Below, piece by piece: positions 25,929-34,806 of a DNA stretch of 64,000 nucleotides. The notes below the pieces were generated by a model. It saw only the letters and a list, made by a program, of their open reading frames with translations, had not been told where the DNA came from and did no database searches. Source of the stretch: Acerihabitans sp015654925 (GTDB lineage: Bacteria > Pseudomonadota > Gammaproteobacteria > Enterobacterales > Enterobacteriaceae). The stretch is taken from NCBI RefSeq assembly GCF_047324175.1, contig NZ_CP178732.1:992001-1056000 (forward strand), read 5' to 3'. The stretch's first letter is position 1; the number at the start of each line of letters is the position of its first letter. Position numbers and translations under genes: made by a program.

Positions 25929-26744
25929 TTACCAGCCTTTGACCGCGTCGCCGTGGTAAATTTTATCCGCGGCGGCGGCAACTTCATCGGTTTGGTAAGC
26001 TTTCACCAGGTTTTTAACCTTCTCGCTGTCTTTATTATCTTCGCGCGCCACGATCAAATTGACGTACGGCGATTCTTTATCTTCCACAAACAGCCCGTCT
26101 TTGTTAGGGGTCAGTCCGATTTGCGAGGAATAATTGGTGTTGATGATGGCCACGTCCACTTTGCCATCGTCAAGGGTGCGGGGAAGCTGCGCCGCTTCGA
26201 TTTCCACGATTTTCAGCTGTTTGGGGTTTTCAGTAATATCCAGGGATGTGGGCAGCAGGCCGGTACCCTCTTTAAGCTTGATTAAACCGTTTTTTTGCAG
26301 CAGCAATAACGAACGGCCAAGGTTGGTCGGATCGTTGGGGATGGCGATCTGGGCGCCGTCGGGCAACTGGTCGATGGACTTGATTTTGCGCGAATAGGCG
26401 GCGATCGGATAAACAAAGGTCTTGCCTACCGATGCCAGTTTGTATCCGCGCTCCTTGATTTGCTGATCCAGGTAAGGGCCATGCTGGAAGGAGTTGGCAT
26501 CAAGATCCTTGTTATTGAGCGCTTCGTTGGGCAGGACATAATCGGTGAAGGTCACCACTTCCACATCCAAATTGTACTTATCCTTGGCGACTTTTTTTAC
26601 CGCATCCCATAATGGCTGATCGATGCCCGCGCTAATGCCGACTTTAATATGGTTGGCATTGGGATCGGCTTTATCGCACGCGCTCAGCAATAGCGAAAAT
26701 ACCACCGCGCCGGCAAGGGTGATGGCCTTAAAAGTGTGTGTCAT
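25929..26744 (-). CDS. MetQ-like methionine-binding lipoprotein (orphan)
   Basis: 271 residues with a lipoprotein signal (FSLLLSAC, lipid cysteine at about 23). It is very close to E. coli MetQ over its whole length: FTDYVLPNEALNNKDLDANSFQHGPYLD, cited here in parts, IPNDPTNLGRSLLLLQKNGL and the C-terminal GDAVKGW. It stands alone without metN or metI, like nlpA in E. coli, so it may feed the chromosomal MetNI or the MetNI-like pair at 23092-24778. Ribosome site GGAG upstream of 26744. Confidence 0.92.
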   Translation of the reverse strand: MTHTFKAITLAGAVVFSLLLSACDKADPNANHIKVGISAGIDQPLWDAVKKVAKDKYNLDVEVVTFTDYVLPNEALNNKDLDANSFQHGPYLDQQIKERGYKLASVGKTFVYPIAAYSRKIKSIDQLPDGAQIAIPNDPTNLGRSLLLLQKNGLIKLKEGTGLLPTSLDITENPKQLKIVEIEAAQLPRTLDDGKVDVAIINTNYSSQIGLTPNKDGLFVEDKESPYVNLIVAREDNKDSEKVKNLVKAYQTDEVAAAADKIYHGDAVKGW

Positions 26745-26869
26745 TATTTTTAGAACTCCAGAATGAATTGATTTTTTTTATCAGCAACGTCAAGCAACAT
26801 CGCTGCGTATGAAAAGGTTACAGGAAATGACGGCGGTAATATATCGCTGAAAAGGCATTAATACATGAC

Positions 26870-26900
26870 AAAAAGTTCTGAGGCGCGTCCGCCGGATCAG
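26870..26900 (-). terminator. Possible terminator of the AEC transporter gene
   Basis: On the minus strand CTGA..GGCG pairs with CGCC.TCAG, with a three-base bulge, followed by AACTTTTT. The stem overlaps the stop codon. Confidence 0.35.
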
Positions 26901-27805
26901 ACCTGCATAACGGTGAGCAGGGTGGTGATGATGATGATACTCAGAAATACCGAGATGGAGCCGGTAAAACTGGACACGGAACCCAGGCTGCTGCCCCTGG
27001 CGGTAAATACCGGCGCCAGGGATGAAACCGGCGCGAACACCGCTACCGCCAGCACCTGGCGAATTTCCAGGGGCAGCGGGGTGCAAAAATAAAACAGCGC
27101 GGCGAAGACGGCGCCGGCGCCATAGCGCAGGGCCAGCACCTTATAGACGCTTTTCAACTGCGTCCGGTCGATATTAATCTCCAGCATCATGCCGATAATC
27201 AGCATGGCGATGAAAGGGTTGGCGTTGCCGATAATGGACGTAAGAATAGTGACCTGGCTGGGCAGATGGAACCCGCATAACGCCGCCACCAGCAGCAAAA
27301 TATAGACATCGAATGGGATCGACGAAAACAGCCGCTTAAATGTATCTTTCAGGCCGGTACTGTTGCCTGTGGCGTTGGAGGCGGCGACATAGCTGCCCCC
27401 GGTACAGATAACCGAATTACCGGCATCAAACAGGCAGGTGGCGACAATACCCACCGGGCCAAGGAAGCTTTGCACATAGGGTAATGTAAAACAGCCGATG
27501 TTGTAGCCGGGTGAATTAATCATGAAAAACATCTTGGTATCATTATCGCCCTTGCGGGCGATCAGATACCCGGCGCCCAGCAGGATAATATTGCAGACAA
27601 ACCCAATCAGCACCAGGATCAGCAGGGAATGATCGACATTGAAACTGGCAAAGCCGGTGATCACCGCCGCGGGCAAGGTCAGGTTCATCATGATCTTGGA
27701 TAAAGCGATGCTATCGGAACGCTGCAAGACGCCATATTTCTTTAACAGATAACCGATTACGATGATGAAAAAGAAAGAAAAGGCCTTGATGAGCACTTCT
27801 AGCAT
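26897..27805 (-). CDS. Auxin-efflux-carrier (AEC) family transporter
   Basis: 302-residue inner-membrane protein with about ten hydrophobic segments, typical of bacterial AEC/YfdV-type carriers that move malate, malonate or other small organic acids. Start ATG 27805 (MLEVLIKAFSFFFI) puts the first membrane helix at the N-terminus as in the family; the longer frame to 27913 adds a hydrophilic, arginine-rich leader without support. KIMMNLTLPAAVITGFASF and FFMINSPGYNIGCFTLPYVQ, with a conserved N-x-G-N-like region, fit the fold. Single gene; a candidate operator lies at 27918-27938. Confidence 0.85.
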   Translation of the reverse strand: MLEVLIKAFSFFFIIVIGYLLKKYGVLQRSDSIALSKIMMNLTLPAAVITGFASFNVDHSLLILVLIGFVCNIILLGAGYLIARKGDNDTKMFFMINSPGYNIGCFTLPYVQSFLGPVGIVATCLFDAGNSVICTGGSYVAASNATGNSTGLKDTFKRLFSSIPFDVYILLLVAALCGFHLPSQVTILTSIIGNANPFIAMLIIGMMLEINIDRTQLKSVYKVLALRYGAGAVFAALFYFCTPLPLEIRQVLAVAVFAPVSSLAPVFTARGSSLGSVSSFTGSISVFLSIIIITTLLTVMQV

Positions 27806-27917
27806 TTTACGGTCCCGGGGAATGGCTGCGTAGCGCGGTCCTGCCTCGCCTGCCGGCCTAAAATCGCCGCAATGGATGTCTTTGCGTGCGGTTTTCAGCG
27901 GCAACGAAGGCAAAACA

Positions 27918-27938
27918 TAATGTATTTATCATACATTA
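27918..27938. promoter_or_regulatory. Inverted repeat upstream of the AEC gene
   Basis: TAATGTAT and ATACATTA separated by 5 bp (TTATC), about 113 bp upstream of the AEC start. The TGTAT-N-ATACA layout resembles GntR-type operators. No regulator gene is adjacent. Confidence 0.5.
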
Positions 27939-28003
27939 CCACATGTATCCGTCCCACCATTTTGTGGCGGATACGACGGGATAAGCTGCCGGCCGCGGGC
28001 CGT

Positions 28004-28711
28004 TCAGGATTTTGCGGGGGAGGCCGGGGGGCGGGACGCATCATAGATATCGCCGGCTTCCAGGATTGGCTTGGCAAACCCGCGCCTGGCCAGATTAAGC
28101 ATCGCCAGCCCTATCCCCTCGGTGGTGAGGATGGCGCGGGGAGCCAGGGGACGCAACAGCGCCAGCAGCGGCCCCAGCACCACGTAAATCCGGCGATACA
28201 ATGCGGTTTTGGAGCGGGCGCCGTGGGTGGCCTGGATCAGCCCGGGGCGTATGATATACACCGCTTTGAGCGGCAGGCGCCGCAAGGCGTTTTCGGTGCC
28301 GCCCCTGACCCGTTCCCACATGGTGCGGCTACGCTGCGCGCTGTCGGCCCCGGCCCCCGACAAATAGACGAATGTGGCCTGCGGGCTGGCCTGGGCCAGC
28401 GCCACGGCGGCGGCCATGGTCATATCATGGGTGATGGTTTTATAACGCTGTTCGCTCATGCCCAGCGAACTGACGCCGAGACAGAAAAAGGCGGCATCAA
28501 CGCCGCCAAGCGCATCGGCCAGGGCGTCATCATTGTCGTCGTTGTCATAGCGCAATAAGTCGCCATGAACAATCGAATGCAGCTTGGGATGCGTCACCAC
28601 CGGCGCGGCGCGTCCCACCGCAATCACCGACGTAACGTCCGCGGCCAGCAGGCACTCCCGCAGCACGCCCTGGCCGACCATGCCGGTGGCGCCCCAGATC
28701 ATCACTTTCAT
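28004..28711 (-). CDS. NAD(P)-binding Rossmann protein (NmrA/SDR-a-like)
   Basis: 235 residues from ATG 28711 (GGAGA upstream). The N-terminal dinucleotide motif is WGATGMVGQG, followed by an AVGRAAPVVTHPKL strand that would contact NADP. FVYLSGAGAD and YIIRPGLIQ are typical of the extended-SDR/NmrA-like group. The YxxxK of classical reductases is not evident, so redox activity is uncertain; it may act as a sensor or chaperone-like protein. Monocistronic; a palindromic site lies about 50 bp upstream. Confidence 0.8.
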   Translation of the reverse strand: MKVMIWGATGMVGQGVLRECLLAADVTSVIAVGRAAPVVTHPKLHSIVHGDLLRYDNDDNDDALADALGGVDAAFFCLGVSSLGMSEQRYKTITHDMTMAAAVALAQASPQATFVYLSGAGADSAQRSRTMWERVRGGTENALRRLPLKAVYIIRPGLIQATHGARSKTALYRRIYVVLGPLLALLRPLAPRAILTTEGIGLAMLNLARRGFAKPILEAGDIYDASRPPASPAKS

Positions 28712-28751
28712 ACGCAGTTCTCCATTGGTCGGCCCGGCCCGGCCTGGTTTA

Positions 28752-28775
28752 ATAATTGAGTAATCACTCAATTAT
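28752..28775. promoter_or_regulatory. Inverted repeat, candidate TetR-type operator
   Basis: ATAATTGAGT and ACTCAATTAT separated by AATC: 10-bp perfect arms, positioned in the promoter region of the NAD(P)-binding gene at 28004-28711. The TGAGT-N4-ACTCA core is typical of TetR-family operators. The cognate regulator is not next to it. Confidence 0.6.
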
Positions 28776-28833
28776 AGGCCGCTGCTTGTGGATTACAAGT
28801 CAGCGGATTACACGTTATGGTTTACTGTCCGCG

Positions 28834-29130
28834 TCATTGATCTTCTACGCCCTGAATGATGAAAGTGCGGTATTTCGCGCCGCGAAAGCGATGCACCACG
28901 GCCGCCTGATATTCCGGGCTGTCGTACCAGGCTTCCGCCAGTGCGAAGGTGGGAAACTCAAGAATAACCGCGCCCTCTACCGGGTCGCCGTCGGTATTGC
29001 GCAGATGTCCGTATAGCGCCAGCGGCTTGGGGTGGTGGATAGCGGTGCTTTTGTCCGCCTTTTCGCTATAAATCTTTAGTTGTTCGGGGTCGATGGTGGT
29101 TTCGCGTATGGCGACAAAATAAGCGGGCAT
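28834..29130 (-). CDS. DUF1330 small protein
   Basis: 98 residues, full length for DUF1330 (dimeric alpha-beta barrel). The N-terminal strand AYFVAIRETTIDPEQLKIY, a central VILEFPTFALAEAWYDSPEY and the terminal RTFIIQGV are family hallmarks. No biochemical role is established. GGAG lies 8 nt upstream of the start. Monocistronic, next to oxidoreductase genes. Confidence 0.88.
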   Translation of the reverse strand: MPAYFVAIRETTIDPEQLKIYSEKADKSTAIHHPKPLALYGHLRNTDGDPVEGAVILEFPTFALAEAWYDSPEYQAAVVHRFRGAKYRTFIIQGVEDQ

Positions 29131-29376
29131 AATGTTATCTCCAGTTATTGCTCACGGCTGAACGGCTGTTGTCATGTACCGCCGTATAGTATATATAATA
29201 TATAAGTAATTAACCTCGCGAAAAATCGGCCGCCCCGGTGGTCGACACACACGCCGATCGCGCGCTACGCGCATGGATAGGCCAGCGTTTTCCTCAATCG
29301 CCTGAAACAACGTCAGGCACCGTCACAGGTTGACGCGCCCCTGAGCGCCAGTCCTGGGAATTGACAGGAACGCTGC

Positions 29377-30579
29377 ATGCACAAATCTCTTTTCATTATT
29401 TTTACCACCATCGTCCTTGATGCCGTGGGCATCGGTATTATTTTCCCGATTCTGCCCTCGTTGCTCAAAGACGTTACCCATACCGACAATGTGGCGCTCT
29501 ACATCGGCATAATGACCGCCCTTTATGCCGCGATGCAGTTTATTTTCGCGCCGGTGCTCGGCGCCCTGAGCGACCGGCTGGGCCGCAGGCCCGTGCTGTT
29601 GCTTTCTCTCGCGGGCGCCGCCCTTAACTACCTGCTCCTCGCATTTTCACCCACGTTGTCATGGTTATTGCTTGGCCGTGCGATCGCCGGTATGACCAGC
29701 GCCAATATCTCGGTGGCGATGGCCTACATCACCGATATCTCCGCCGAGGATCAGCGTGCGCGACGTTTTGGCCTGTTTAACGCCATGTTCGGTATAGGTT
29801 TTATCATCGGGCCGGTACTGGGCGGCATGCTTGGCGATTACTGGTTGCGGCTGCCTTTCATTGCGGCATCGGTGCTCAACGGCTGCAATTTCCTGCTGGC
29901 GCTGCTCGTTCTGCCGGAGTCGCGCACGCCGGGCCGCGAGAAAATCAATTTGTCCGCATTCAACCCACTCCGGCCGCTGCGCTGGGCCTTTGCCGTACAC
30001 GGACTGCTGCCGGTGGTGTTTATCTTTTTTATCCTCAGCGCCGCCGGCGAGGCCTACGGCATCTGCTGGGCGTTATGGGGGCAGGATGCGTTCCAGTGGA
30101 ATGGATTCCGGGTAGGACTGTCGCTGGGGACGTTTGGCGTCTGCCAGACGCTGGTGCAGATTTTCCTGCCAGGGCCAGCGGCCAGATTTTTTGGCGAACG
30201 GGGCGCTGTTTTCGCTGGCATCATCTGCGCCTGCATCGCCCTCGTCGCAATGGCCTTCGCCAGCGAGGGCTGGATGGTATTTGTTATCATGCCGGTCTTC
30301 GCTCTGGGCAGTATCGGGACGCCGGCGCTTCAGGCGCTGGCTACCCGTCAGGTTGATTCCGACCGTCAGGGGCAGTTCCAGGGGGTTTTGACATCGGCAG
30401 TGAGTCTGGCATCGATCGTCGCCCCGCTTTTTTTCTCGACCTTCTATTTCGCCGTCCAGAAAGACTGGCCCGGCGCCGTCTGGCTCTCGGTGGCCGTCTT
30501 TTATTTAATTGCGGTACCGCTGGTTGTCCAGGGTACCCGTACCGCCCCCTCGGCCCACTATAAAGGGGGCTGTTCATGA
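29377..30579 (+). CDS. TetA-like major facilitator drug efflux pump
   Basis: 400-residue inner-membrane antiporter with 12 hydrophobic segments. TTIVLDAVGIGIIFPILP in helix 1, motif A GALSDRLGRRPVL between helices 2 and 3, and ITDISAEDQRARRFG are typical of the TetA/TCR group. A tetR partner, usual for true tetracycline genes, is missing and the flanking region contains only an MDR oxidoreductase gene, so the natural substrate is uncertain. Starts at ATG 29377 with AGGAA upstream. Confidence 0.87.
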   Translation: MHKSLFIIFTTIVLDAVGIGIIFPILPSLLKDVTHTDNVALYIGIMTALYAAMQFIFAPVLGALSDRLGRRPVLLLSLAGAALNYLLLAFSPTLSWLLLGRAIAGMTSANISVAMAYITDISAEDQRARRFGLFNAMFGIGFIIGPVLGGMLGDYWLRLPFIAASVLNGCNFLLALLVLPESRTPGREKINLSAFNPLRPLRWAFAVHGLLPVVFIFFILSAAGEAYGICWALWGQDAFQWNGFRVGLSLGTFGVCQTLVQIFLPGPAARFFGERGAVFAGIICACIALVAMAFASEGWMVFVIMPVFALGSIGTPALQALATRQVDSDRQGQFQGVLTSAVSLASIVAPLFFSTFYFAVQKDWPGAVWLSVAVFYLIAVPLVVQGTRTAPSAHYKGGCS

Positions 30580-30667
30580 GCACTAAGTTGCATCATTCCC
30601 GCATACGCCGCCTGGCGCGCAAGCGACAGCCCAGGTTTGCATCGATTATTCAACGGAGGCATAAATA

Positions 30668-31573
30668 ATGAAGGCAATACGGTTCAGTGACTACGGCGGC
30701 CCCGGGGTTATGCACATCGTCGATGTCGAGGCGCCCCGTCCTGGTCCCGGTGAAGTGCGGATCGCGGTCCGGGCATCAGGCGTTAATCCATCTGACTGGA
30801 AACGCCGGGCCGGATTATACTGTGATTTCGATCAAGTCATATTTCCCGCCGGTATAGGTGTAGAGGCCTCGGGCATCGTGGATGAGATTGGACCCGACGT
30901 TTTTGACGTATCCATCGGCGACGCGGTTTTCGGTATGGGCAGAAACACGCTGGCCCAGTATGCAATTCTCACGCACTGGACAAAAAAACCGCAAGAGCTG
31001 TCGTTTGAGGCGGCGGGCAGTATTTCAGTGGTCGTTGAAACAGCATTGCGCAGCCTTGGCGACCTGGCGATGAAGCCCGGGGAAACACTGCTGGTGAGCG
31101 GGGCCGCCGGAGGAATCGGGTCAGCGGTTATCCAGATTGCGCATAACCGCGGAATTACCGTAATCGGTACCGCCAGCTTAAAAAACCATGGCTATCTGCA
31201 AGAGCTGGGCGCTGTTCCCGTGACTTATGGCCCGGGTCTGAAAGATCGCGTCAGGAAACTGGCGCCGGGAGGCGTGGACGCAGCGCTGGATATTGCCGGA
31301 TCGGGGATCATTGCGGAGTTAATCGCCATCGTTGGCATCCCTTCGCGCGTTGTTTCCGTCGCCGATTTTTCGGCTGCGCAATATGGGGCCAAATTTTCCA
31401 AAGGTCCGCCTGAAAATCCAGACCAGGTGCTTATGGAGGTAAAACGGCTTTGCTGCGAAGAACATTTCCGCTTGCATATCGAACACACTTTCCCGCTGGA
31501 GAAAACGGCGGCGGCGCATGAAATCAGCGCAAGAGGGCATGTCAGGGGAAAACTTGTTATTTTAACCAGCTGA
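30668..31573 (+). CDS. Zinc-independent MDR oxidoreductase (quinone reductase-like)
   Basis: 301 residues of the medium-chain dehydrogenase/reductase superfamily. It has the N-terminal GroES-like domain (EVRIAVRASGVNPSDWKRRAG) and NADP-binding motif LLVSGAAGGIGSAVIQIA (AAGGIG). The cysteines and histidines of zinc alcohol dehydrogenases are absent, fitting the quinone-oxidoreductase group. Clear ribosome site GGAGG 9 nt upstream. It follows the MFS gene by 88 bp and may share its transcript. Substrate unknown. Confidence 0.87.
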   Translation: MKAIRFSDYGGPGVMHIVDVEAPRPGPGEVRIAVRASGVNPSDWKRRAGLYCDFDQVIFPAGIGVEASGIVDEIGPDVFDVSIGDAVFGMGRNTLAQYAILTHWTKKPQELSFEAAGSISVVVETALRSLGDLAMKPGETLLVSGAAGGIGSAVIQIAHNRGITVIGTASLKNHGYLQELGAVPVTYGPGLKDRVRKLAPGGVDAALDIAGSGIIAELIAIVGIPSRVVSVADFSAAQYGAKFSKGPPENPDQVLMEVKRLCCEEHFRLHIEHTFPLEKTAAAHEISARGHVRGKLVILTS

Positions 31574-31583
31574 ACTTTAAATT

Positions 31584-31617
31584 TTAACGCGAAATCTTAA
31601 CGCGAAATCTTAACGCG
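31584..31617. repeat. 13-bp tandem repeat
   Basis: TTAACGCGAAATC occurs 2.6 times head to tail just after the MDR gene stop. Short replication-slippage repeat; no function apparent. Confidence 0.8.
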
Positions 31618-31716
31618 GGTTTCCGATCCGCCGGGCGTCAAACTCTTTTGCTGCGGCTGCGCGGATAGGGCGCCGCCGCAGTGGTTTTGTATCAGCGCCG
31701 GTATCCGCCGCGGCCG

Positions 31717-32466
31717 TTAACGCCAGCCGCCGGAAGCGGAAAGACGTTCGCCGGTCAGCCAGGCGGAATCGTCGGAGGCGAGGAACAACGCTATCCGGGC
31801 AATATCCGCCGGCTGGCCGATGCGCCCAAGCGGCGTCGTCGCCACTACCTGCTGTTCAAATTCGCTGCCCAGCACGCCCAGCGTCTCAGCGCCTTCGGTC
31901 GCCACCATGCCCGGGGCGATGGCATTTACCCGAATCCCGCGCGCGCCCAGTTCCCGCGACAGACCTACCGTCAGCGTATCGATGGCCCCTTTGGTCGCCG
32001 CGTAAATGGCGGTTCCGGCGGTGGGATTGGTACTGACCATCGAACCGATATTAATCACGCTGCCGCCCTGCGGGCCGAAATAGTTCAACGCTTCCCGGGT
32101 TGCCAACAGGGTACCGAGCACGTTGGTATTAAATTGCCGGTGGAACTCCTCTTCGGTCACCGACTCCAGCGGATCGAATTTGAATATCCCGGCGTTATTG
32201 ACCAGCACATCCAGCGTGCCAAAGGCGTCCTTGGCGGCGGCGAAAAGACGCTGTACATCGGCCGACTTGGCCACATCGCCCTGGACGGCGATGGCGCGGC
32301 CGCCGTTGTCGACGATGTGCGCCACCACTTGGTCCGCGCCTGAGCGGCTGGATGCATAGTTAACCACCACCGCCGCGCCGGCGGCGCCGAAACTTTTGGC
32401 TATGCCGGCGCCGATACCCTTGGACGCGCCGGTGACGATAGCTACTTTCCCCTGCAATTGACTCAT
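31717..32466 (-). CDS. SDR-family oxidoreductase
   Basis: 249-residue classical short-chain dehydrogenase. Cofactor motif TGASKGIGAGIAKSF, NNAG (VLVNNAGIF), catalytic serine in INIGSM and YAATKGA (Y-x-x-x-K) are present; NYASSRSGAD after strand 2 suggests NADPH preference. Start ATG 32466 with GGGAG upstream; the longer frame to 32637 runs through the operator region and is not credible. Divergent from the ArsR-like gene and probably repressed by it. Confidence 0.92.
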   Translation of the reverse strand: MSQLQGKVAIVTGASKGIGAGIAKSFGAAGAAVVVNYASSRSGADQVVAHIVDNGGRAIAVQGDVAKSADVQRLFAAAKDAFGTLDVLVNNAGIFKFDPLESVTEEEFHRQFNTNVLGTLLATREALNYFGPQGGSVINIGSMVSTNPTAGTAIYAATKGAIDTLTVGLSRELGARGIRVNAIAPGMVATEGAETLGVLGSEFEQQVVATTPLGRIGQPADIARIALFLASDDSAWLTGERLSASGGWR

Positions 32467-32498
32467 ATCTGGACTCCCGGTTAGATGAATAAGTGCGT

Positions 32499-32543
32499 TA
32501 GTTCGGAATTTATGAACTAGGTTAGTTCGTAAAATATGAACTA
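32499..32543. promoter_or_regulatory. Two copies of an inverted-repeat operator
   Basis: TAGTTC-N9-GAACTA occurs twice, at 32499-32519 and 32523-32543, centres 24 bp apart. The pair lies between the SDR start and the ArsR-like gene promoter, just upstream of that promoter's -35 box. Likely binding site for the ArsR-like regulator, controlling both genes. Confidence 0.75.
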
Positions 32544-32573
32544 TTGGACTCTTTGTCAACCAACGGTTATAAT
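32544..32573 (+). promoter_or_regulatory. Sigma-70 promoter of the ArsR-like gene
   Basis: TTGGAC (-35) and TATAAT (-10) with an 18-bp spacer. The -10 box ends 7 bp before the ATG at 32581, so the transcript should start at or next to the start codon, giving a leaderless message. Confidence 0.65.
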
Positions 32574-32580
32574 TATTTTC

Positions 32581-32937
32581 ATGAGACCGATAATCCACCC
32601 CGCAGCCAGCGACATCACCGTCGAGGGTATATTGCATGCCCTGTCCGATCCTTTACGGGTGCATATCTTTTCGCAAATCGCCAGCGCCCAGTGTCCGCAG
32701 ACCTGTTCGGCATTCCTCGCCTTCAGCAACCGCAGCATACCCAAATCAACCTTGTCCCAGCATTTTAAAGTGCTCCGGGAAGCGGGGCTGATCCGCAGCG
32801 AGCGCAAAGGGGTGGAAATGCATAACACGCCGCGCCACGAAGACGTGCACGAGCGGTTCGGCGCGCTAATCGCCTCCATTATCAACGCCTATGCCGCCCA
32901 ATGCGCGCGCGCGCATACCCCGCCGGATCAGCAATAG
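32581..32937 (+). CDS. ArsR-family HTH regulator
   Basis: 118 residues with one winged helix: LSDPLRVHIFSQIAS, then KSTLSQHFKVLREAGLIRSERKG (about residues 15-85). This is the ArsR/SmtB-like fold used also by thiol- or metabolite-sensing regulators. The metal-binding ELCVCDL motif of ArsR is not present; two cysteines in AQCPQTCSAF could be a redox or ligand site. No Shine-Dalgarno sequence precedes ATG 32581, and the promoter position suggests leaderless translation. Divergent from the SDR gene. Confidence 0.85.
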   Translation: MRPIIHPAASDITVEGILHALSDPLRVHIFSQIASAQCPQTCSAFLAFSNRSIPKSTLSQHFKVLREAGLIRSERKGVEMHNTPRHEDVHERFGALIASIINAYAAQCARAHTPPDQQ

Positions 32938-33025
32938 CCCGCCGTTACAAATGAAACGCGTTTTCCGCCCCGGCAACCCCTATAATCGGCGCATCGATTT
33001 TGACGCTAATCCTGGGGATAATGGT

Positions 33026-33598
33026 ATGAGTGGGAAACAACATAACGCAACGCCGGCAGCCGGTAAGCTTGCCGCTCCGGCGGTGGAGAAGGTGGACCAT
33101 CTGCGTTTTCACCGGCGCCACGCCCATCTGGCCGCGCCATTCGGCAACGGCTGGTTTGCGCGTAAAGCGGAGGGTTTTGCCCGGTTTTTCGGCACCCCCG
33201 TGTTTCTGGGCGCCCAGACGCTGATCGTGGTCGGCTGGGTGTGCATCAATACCTTCGGATTCGTTCGTTTTGATATCTACCCGTTTATCCTGCTTAATCT
33301 GGCCTTCAGCCTCCAGTCGGCCTACGCCGCGCCCCTGATCCTGCTGGCCCAGACGCGCCAGGCGGAGCGGGACAAAGCCCATGCGGACGCGGACGCCCAG
33401 CACCGCGAGGCGCTGGCCGTGGCCAATACGCAACGCCAGGACATGGCCGCGTTAACCTCGGCGCAAATCATGGAATTACTCAAGCAAAATACCGAACTGA
33501 CCACGCTGACTAAAAACCTGAGCGAGCGTATCGAGGTGCTGGCGGCGGAACTACATAAAAAATTATTGCAGGACGCGCCGGCAATCGACCGCCGTTAA
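33026..33598 (+). CDS. DUF1003 membrane protein
   Basis: 190 residues. Two central hydrophobic helices (about 70-120; LGAQTLIVVGWVCINTFGF and YPFILLNLAFSLQSAYAAPL) followed by a charged coiled-coil tail, the standard layout of DUF1003. QTRQAERDKAHADADAQHRE is the conserved post-membrane stretch. Function unknown. ATG 33026 has GGGGA upstream; earlier codons in the frame overlap the regulator end and were excluded. Converges on the dehydrogenase at 33627. Confidence 0.87.
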   Translation: MSGKQHNATPAAGKLAAPAVEKVDHLRFHRRHAHLAAPFGNGWFARKAEGFARFFGTPVFLGAQTLIVVGWVCINTFGFVRFDIYPFILLNLAFSLQSAYAAPLILLAQTRQAERDKAHADADAQHREALAVANTQRQDMAALTSAQIMELLKQNTELTTLTKNLSERIEVLAAELHKKLLQDAPAIDRR

Positions 33599-33626
33599 CG
33601 GCCCGGGCGCCGCAACGGCGATATTC

Positions 33627-34652
33627 TCAGCCCATGCCGTTTAGCGGCGCTTCCCCCGCCAGGGTGCTCAGCAGGCCGTCGCGCAGCAGCGCCGCCATGC
33701 GCAAACGGGTGGCCAGCGTCGCGCTGCCCAGATGGGGCAGGCCAAAGACATTATCCAGGGTCAGGTAATCCGGATGGATATCCGGTTCGCCGGCGAACAC
33801 ATCCAAGCCGGCCGCCGCCACCTGGCCGCCGCGCAGCGCGGCAACCAGCGCGTCGTCATTGATAATGTCGCCGCGGGAAATATTAACCACCACCGCGCCC
33901 TCGGGCAGTTGCGCCAGCTGGGCGTCGCCGACCGCGCCGCGGGTTTCCGGGGTGGGCGGGCAGGCGATGCAGAAATAGTCGCTGTGCGCCATCAGTTCGG
34001 CGAGCGTGGCGTGATAGCGGGCGCCATTTTCTATATCCATGGGCAAACGGTGGCGGTTGTGGTAATGCACGTCCATATCAAATCCGCGCGCGCGCCGGGC
34101 GATGGCCTGGCCGATGCGGCCCATGCCGAAGATGCCCAGGCGCTGGCCCCAGAGATCCTTGCCCAATAGCTGATCGGGCGCCCAGCCCGGCCATTGGCCG
34201 CTTTTTAACAAACCCAGGCCTTCCACCGCCCGCCGGCCCGCGCCCAGCATCAGCAATATCGCGGTATCCGCGCAGGATTCGCTTAATACATCCGGGGTGT
34301 AGAGCACCATCAGTCCGCGCTCCTTGGCGGCGTCCAGATCGATATGGCTGGTGCCCACGGAGTAGGTGCAGATGGCCCGCAGGGAAGAGGGGAGCCGTTC
34401 GATGGCGCGCCGGTCAAGGGGCATGGAAAGCGGGATGAGCAGCGCGGCCACGTCGGTCATCGCGGCCAGGCCTGCCAGGATAACCTCCTGCGGGGCGGCC
34501 GGCGCAAAACGCAGGGAAAAATGCGCGCTTAACAGTTCATGGGCCTGGTCAAATAGCGGGCAGGCCATAAACAATACCGGTTTGCCGGCTGCCGCGGTTT
34601 CAGGCACAGGTGTTGCGGATTGGGTGATTTCACCGACCGTTGCTTCAGACAT
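33627..34652 (-). CDS. D-isomer-specific 2-hydroxyacid dehydrogenase
   Basis: 341 residues from ATG 34652 (GAGG upstream). NAD(P) motif GMGRIGQAIARRA (about 185), followed by HNRHR, whose arginines suggest NADPH. Catalytic residues of the family are visible: arginine in NISRGDIIND, glutamate in FAGEP and histidine in LPHLGSAT. Best match is the glyoxylate/hydroxypyruvate reductase group. Last gene of the aldA-lutABC series, 154 bp after lutC, so it could interconvert pyruvate-like 2-oxoacids and D-hydroxyacids. Confidence 0.88.
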   Translation of the reverse strand: MSEATVGEITQSATPVPETAAAGKPVLFMACPLFDQAHELLSAHFSLRFAPAAPQEVILAGLAAMTDVAALLIPLSMPLDRRAIERLPSSLRAICTYSVGTSHIDLDAAKERGLMVLYTPDVLSESCADTAILLMLGAGRRAVEGLGLLKSGQWPGWAPDQLLGKDLWGQRLGIFGMGRIGQAIARRARGFDMDVHYHNRHRLPMDIENGARYHATLAELMAHSDYFCIACPPTPETRGAVGDAQLAQLPEGAVVVNISRGDIINDDALVAALRGGQVAAAGLDVFAGEPDIHPDYLTLDNVFGLPHLGSATLATRLRMAALLRDGLLSTLAGEAPLNGMG

Positions 34653-34806
34653 TGCCACCTCGTTACGTCTGGTTGCCCGGCAAGCCCGGGCGCATACCTC
34701 ATCTGCCCGGTTTGCCGGATTCGCCGACCGTACCGTCCACGCCTGCGCCGGGACAATCATGTCAGTATAAACCACGTTCCCTGCATTGCGGAAGCCAAGG
34801 GCGCGA

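Noticed and set aside
25664..25942. 92-codon plus-strand frame between the two MetQ-type genes
   Set aside because: Runs through the terminator hairpin at 25846-25882 and into the end of the convergent gene; no ribosome site.
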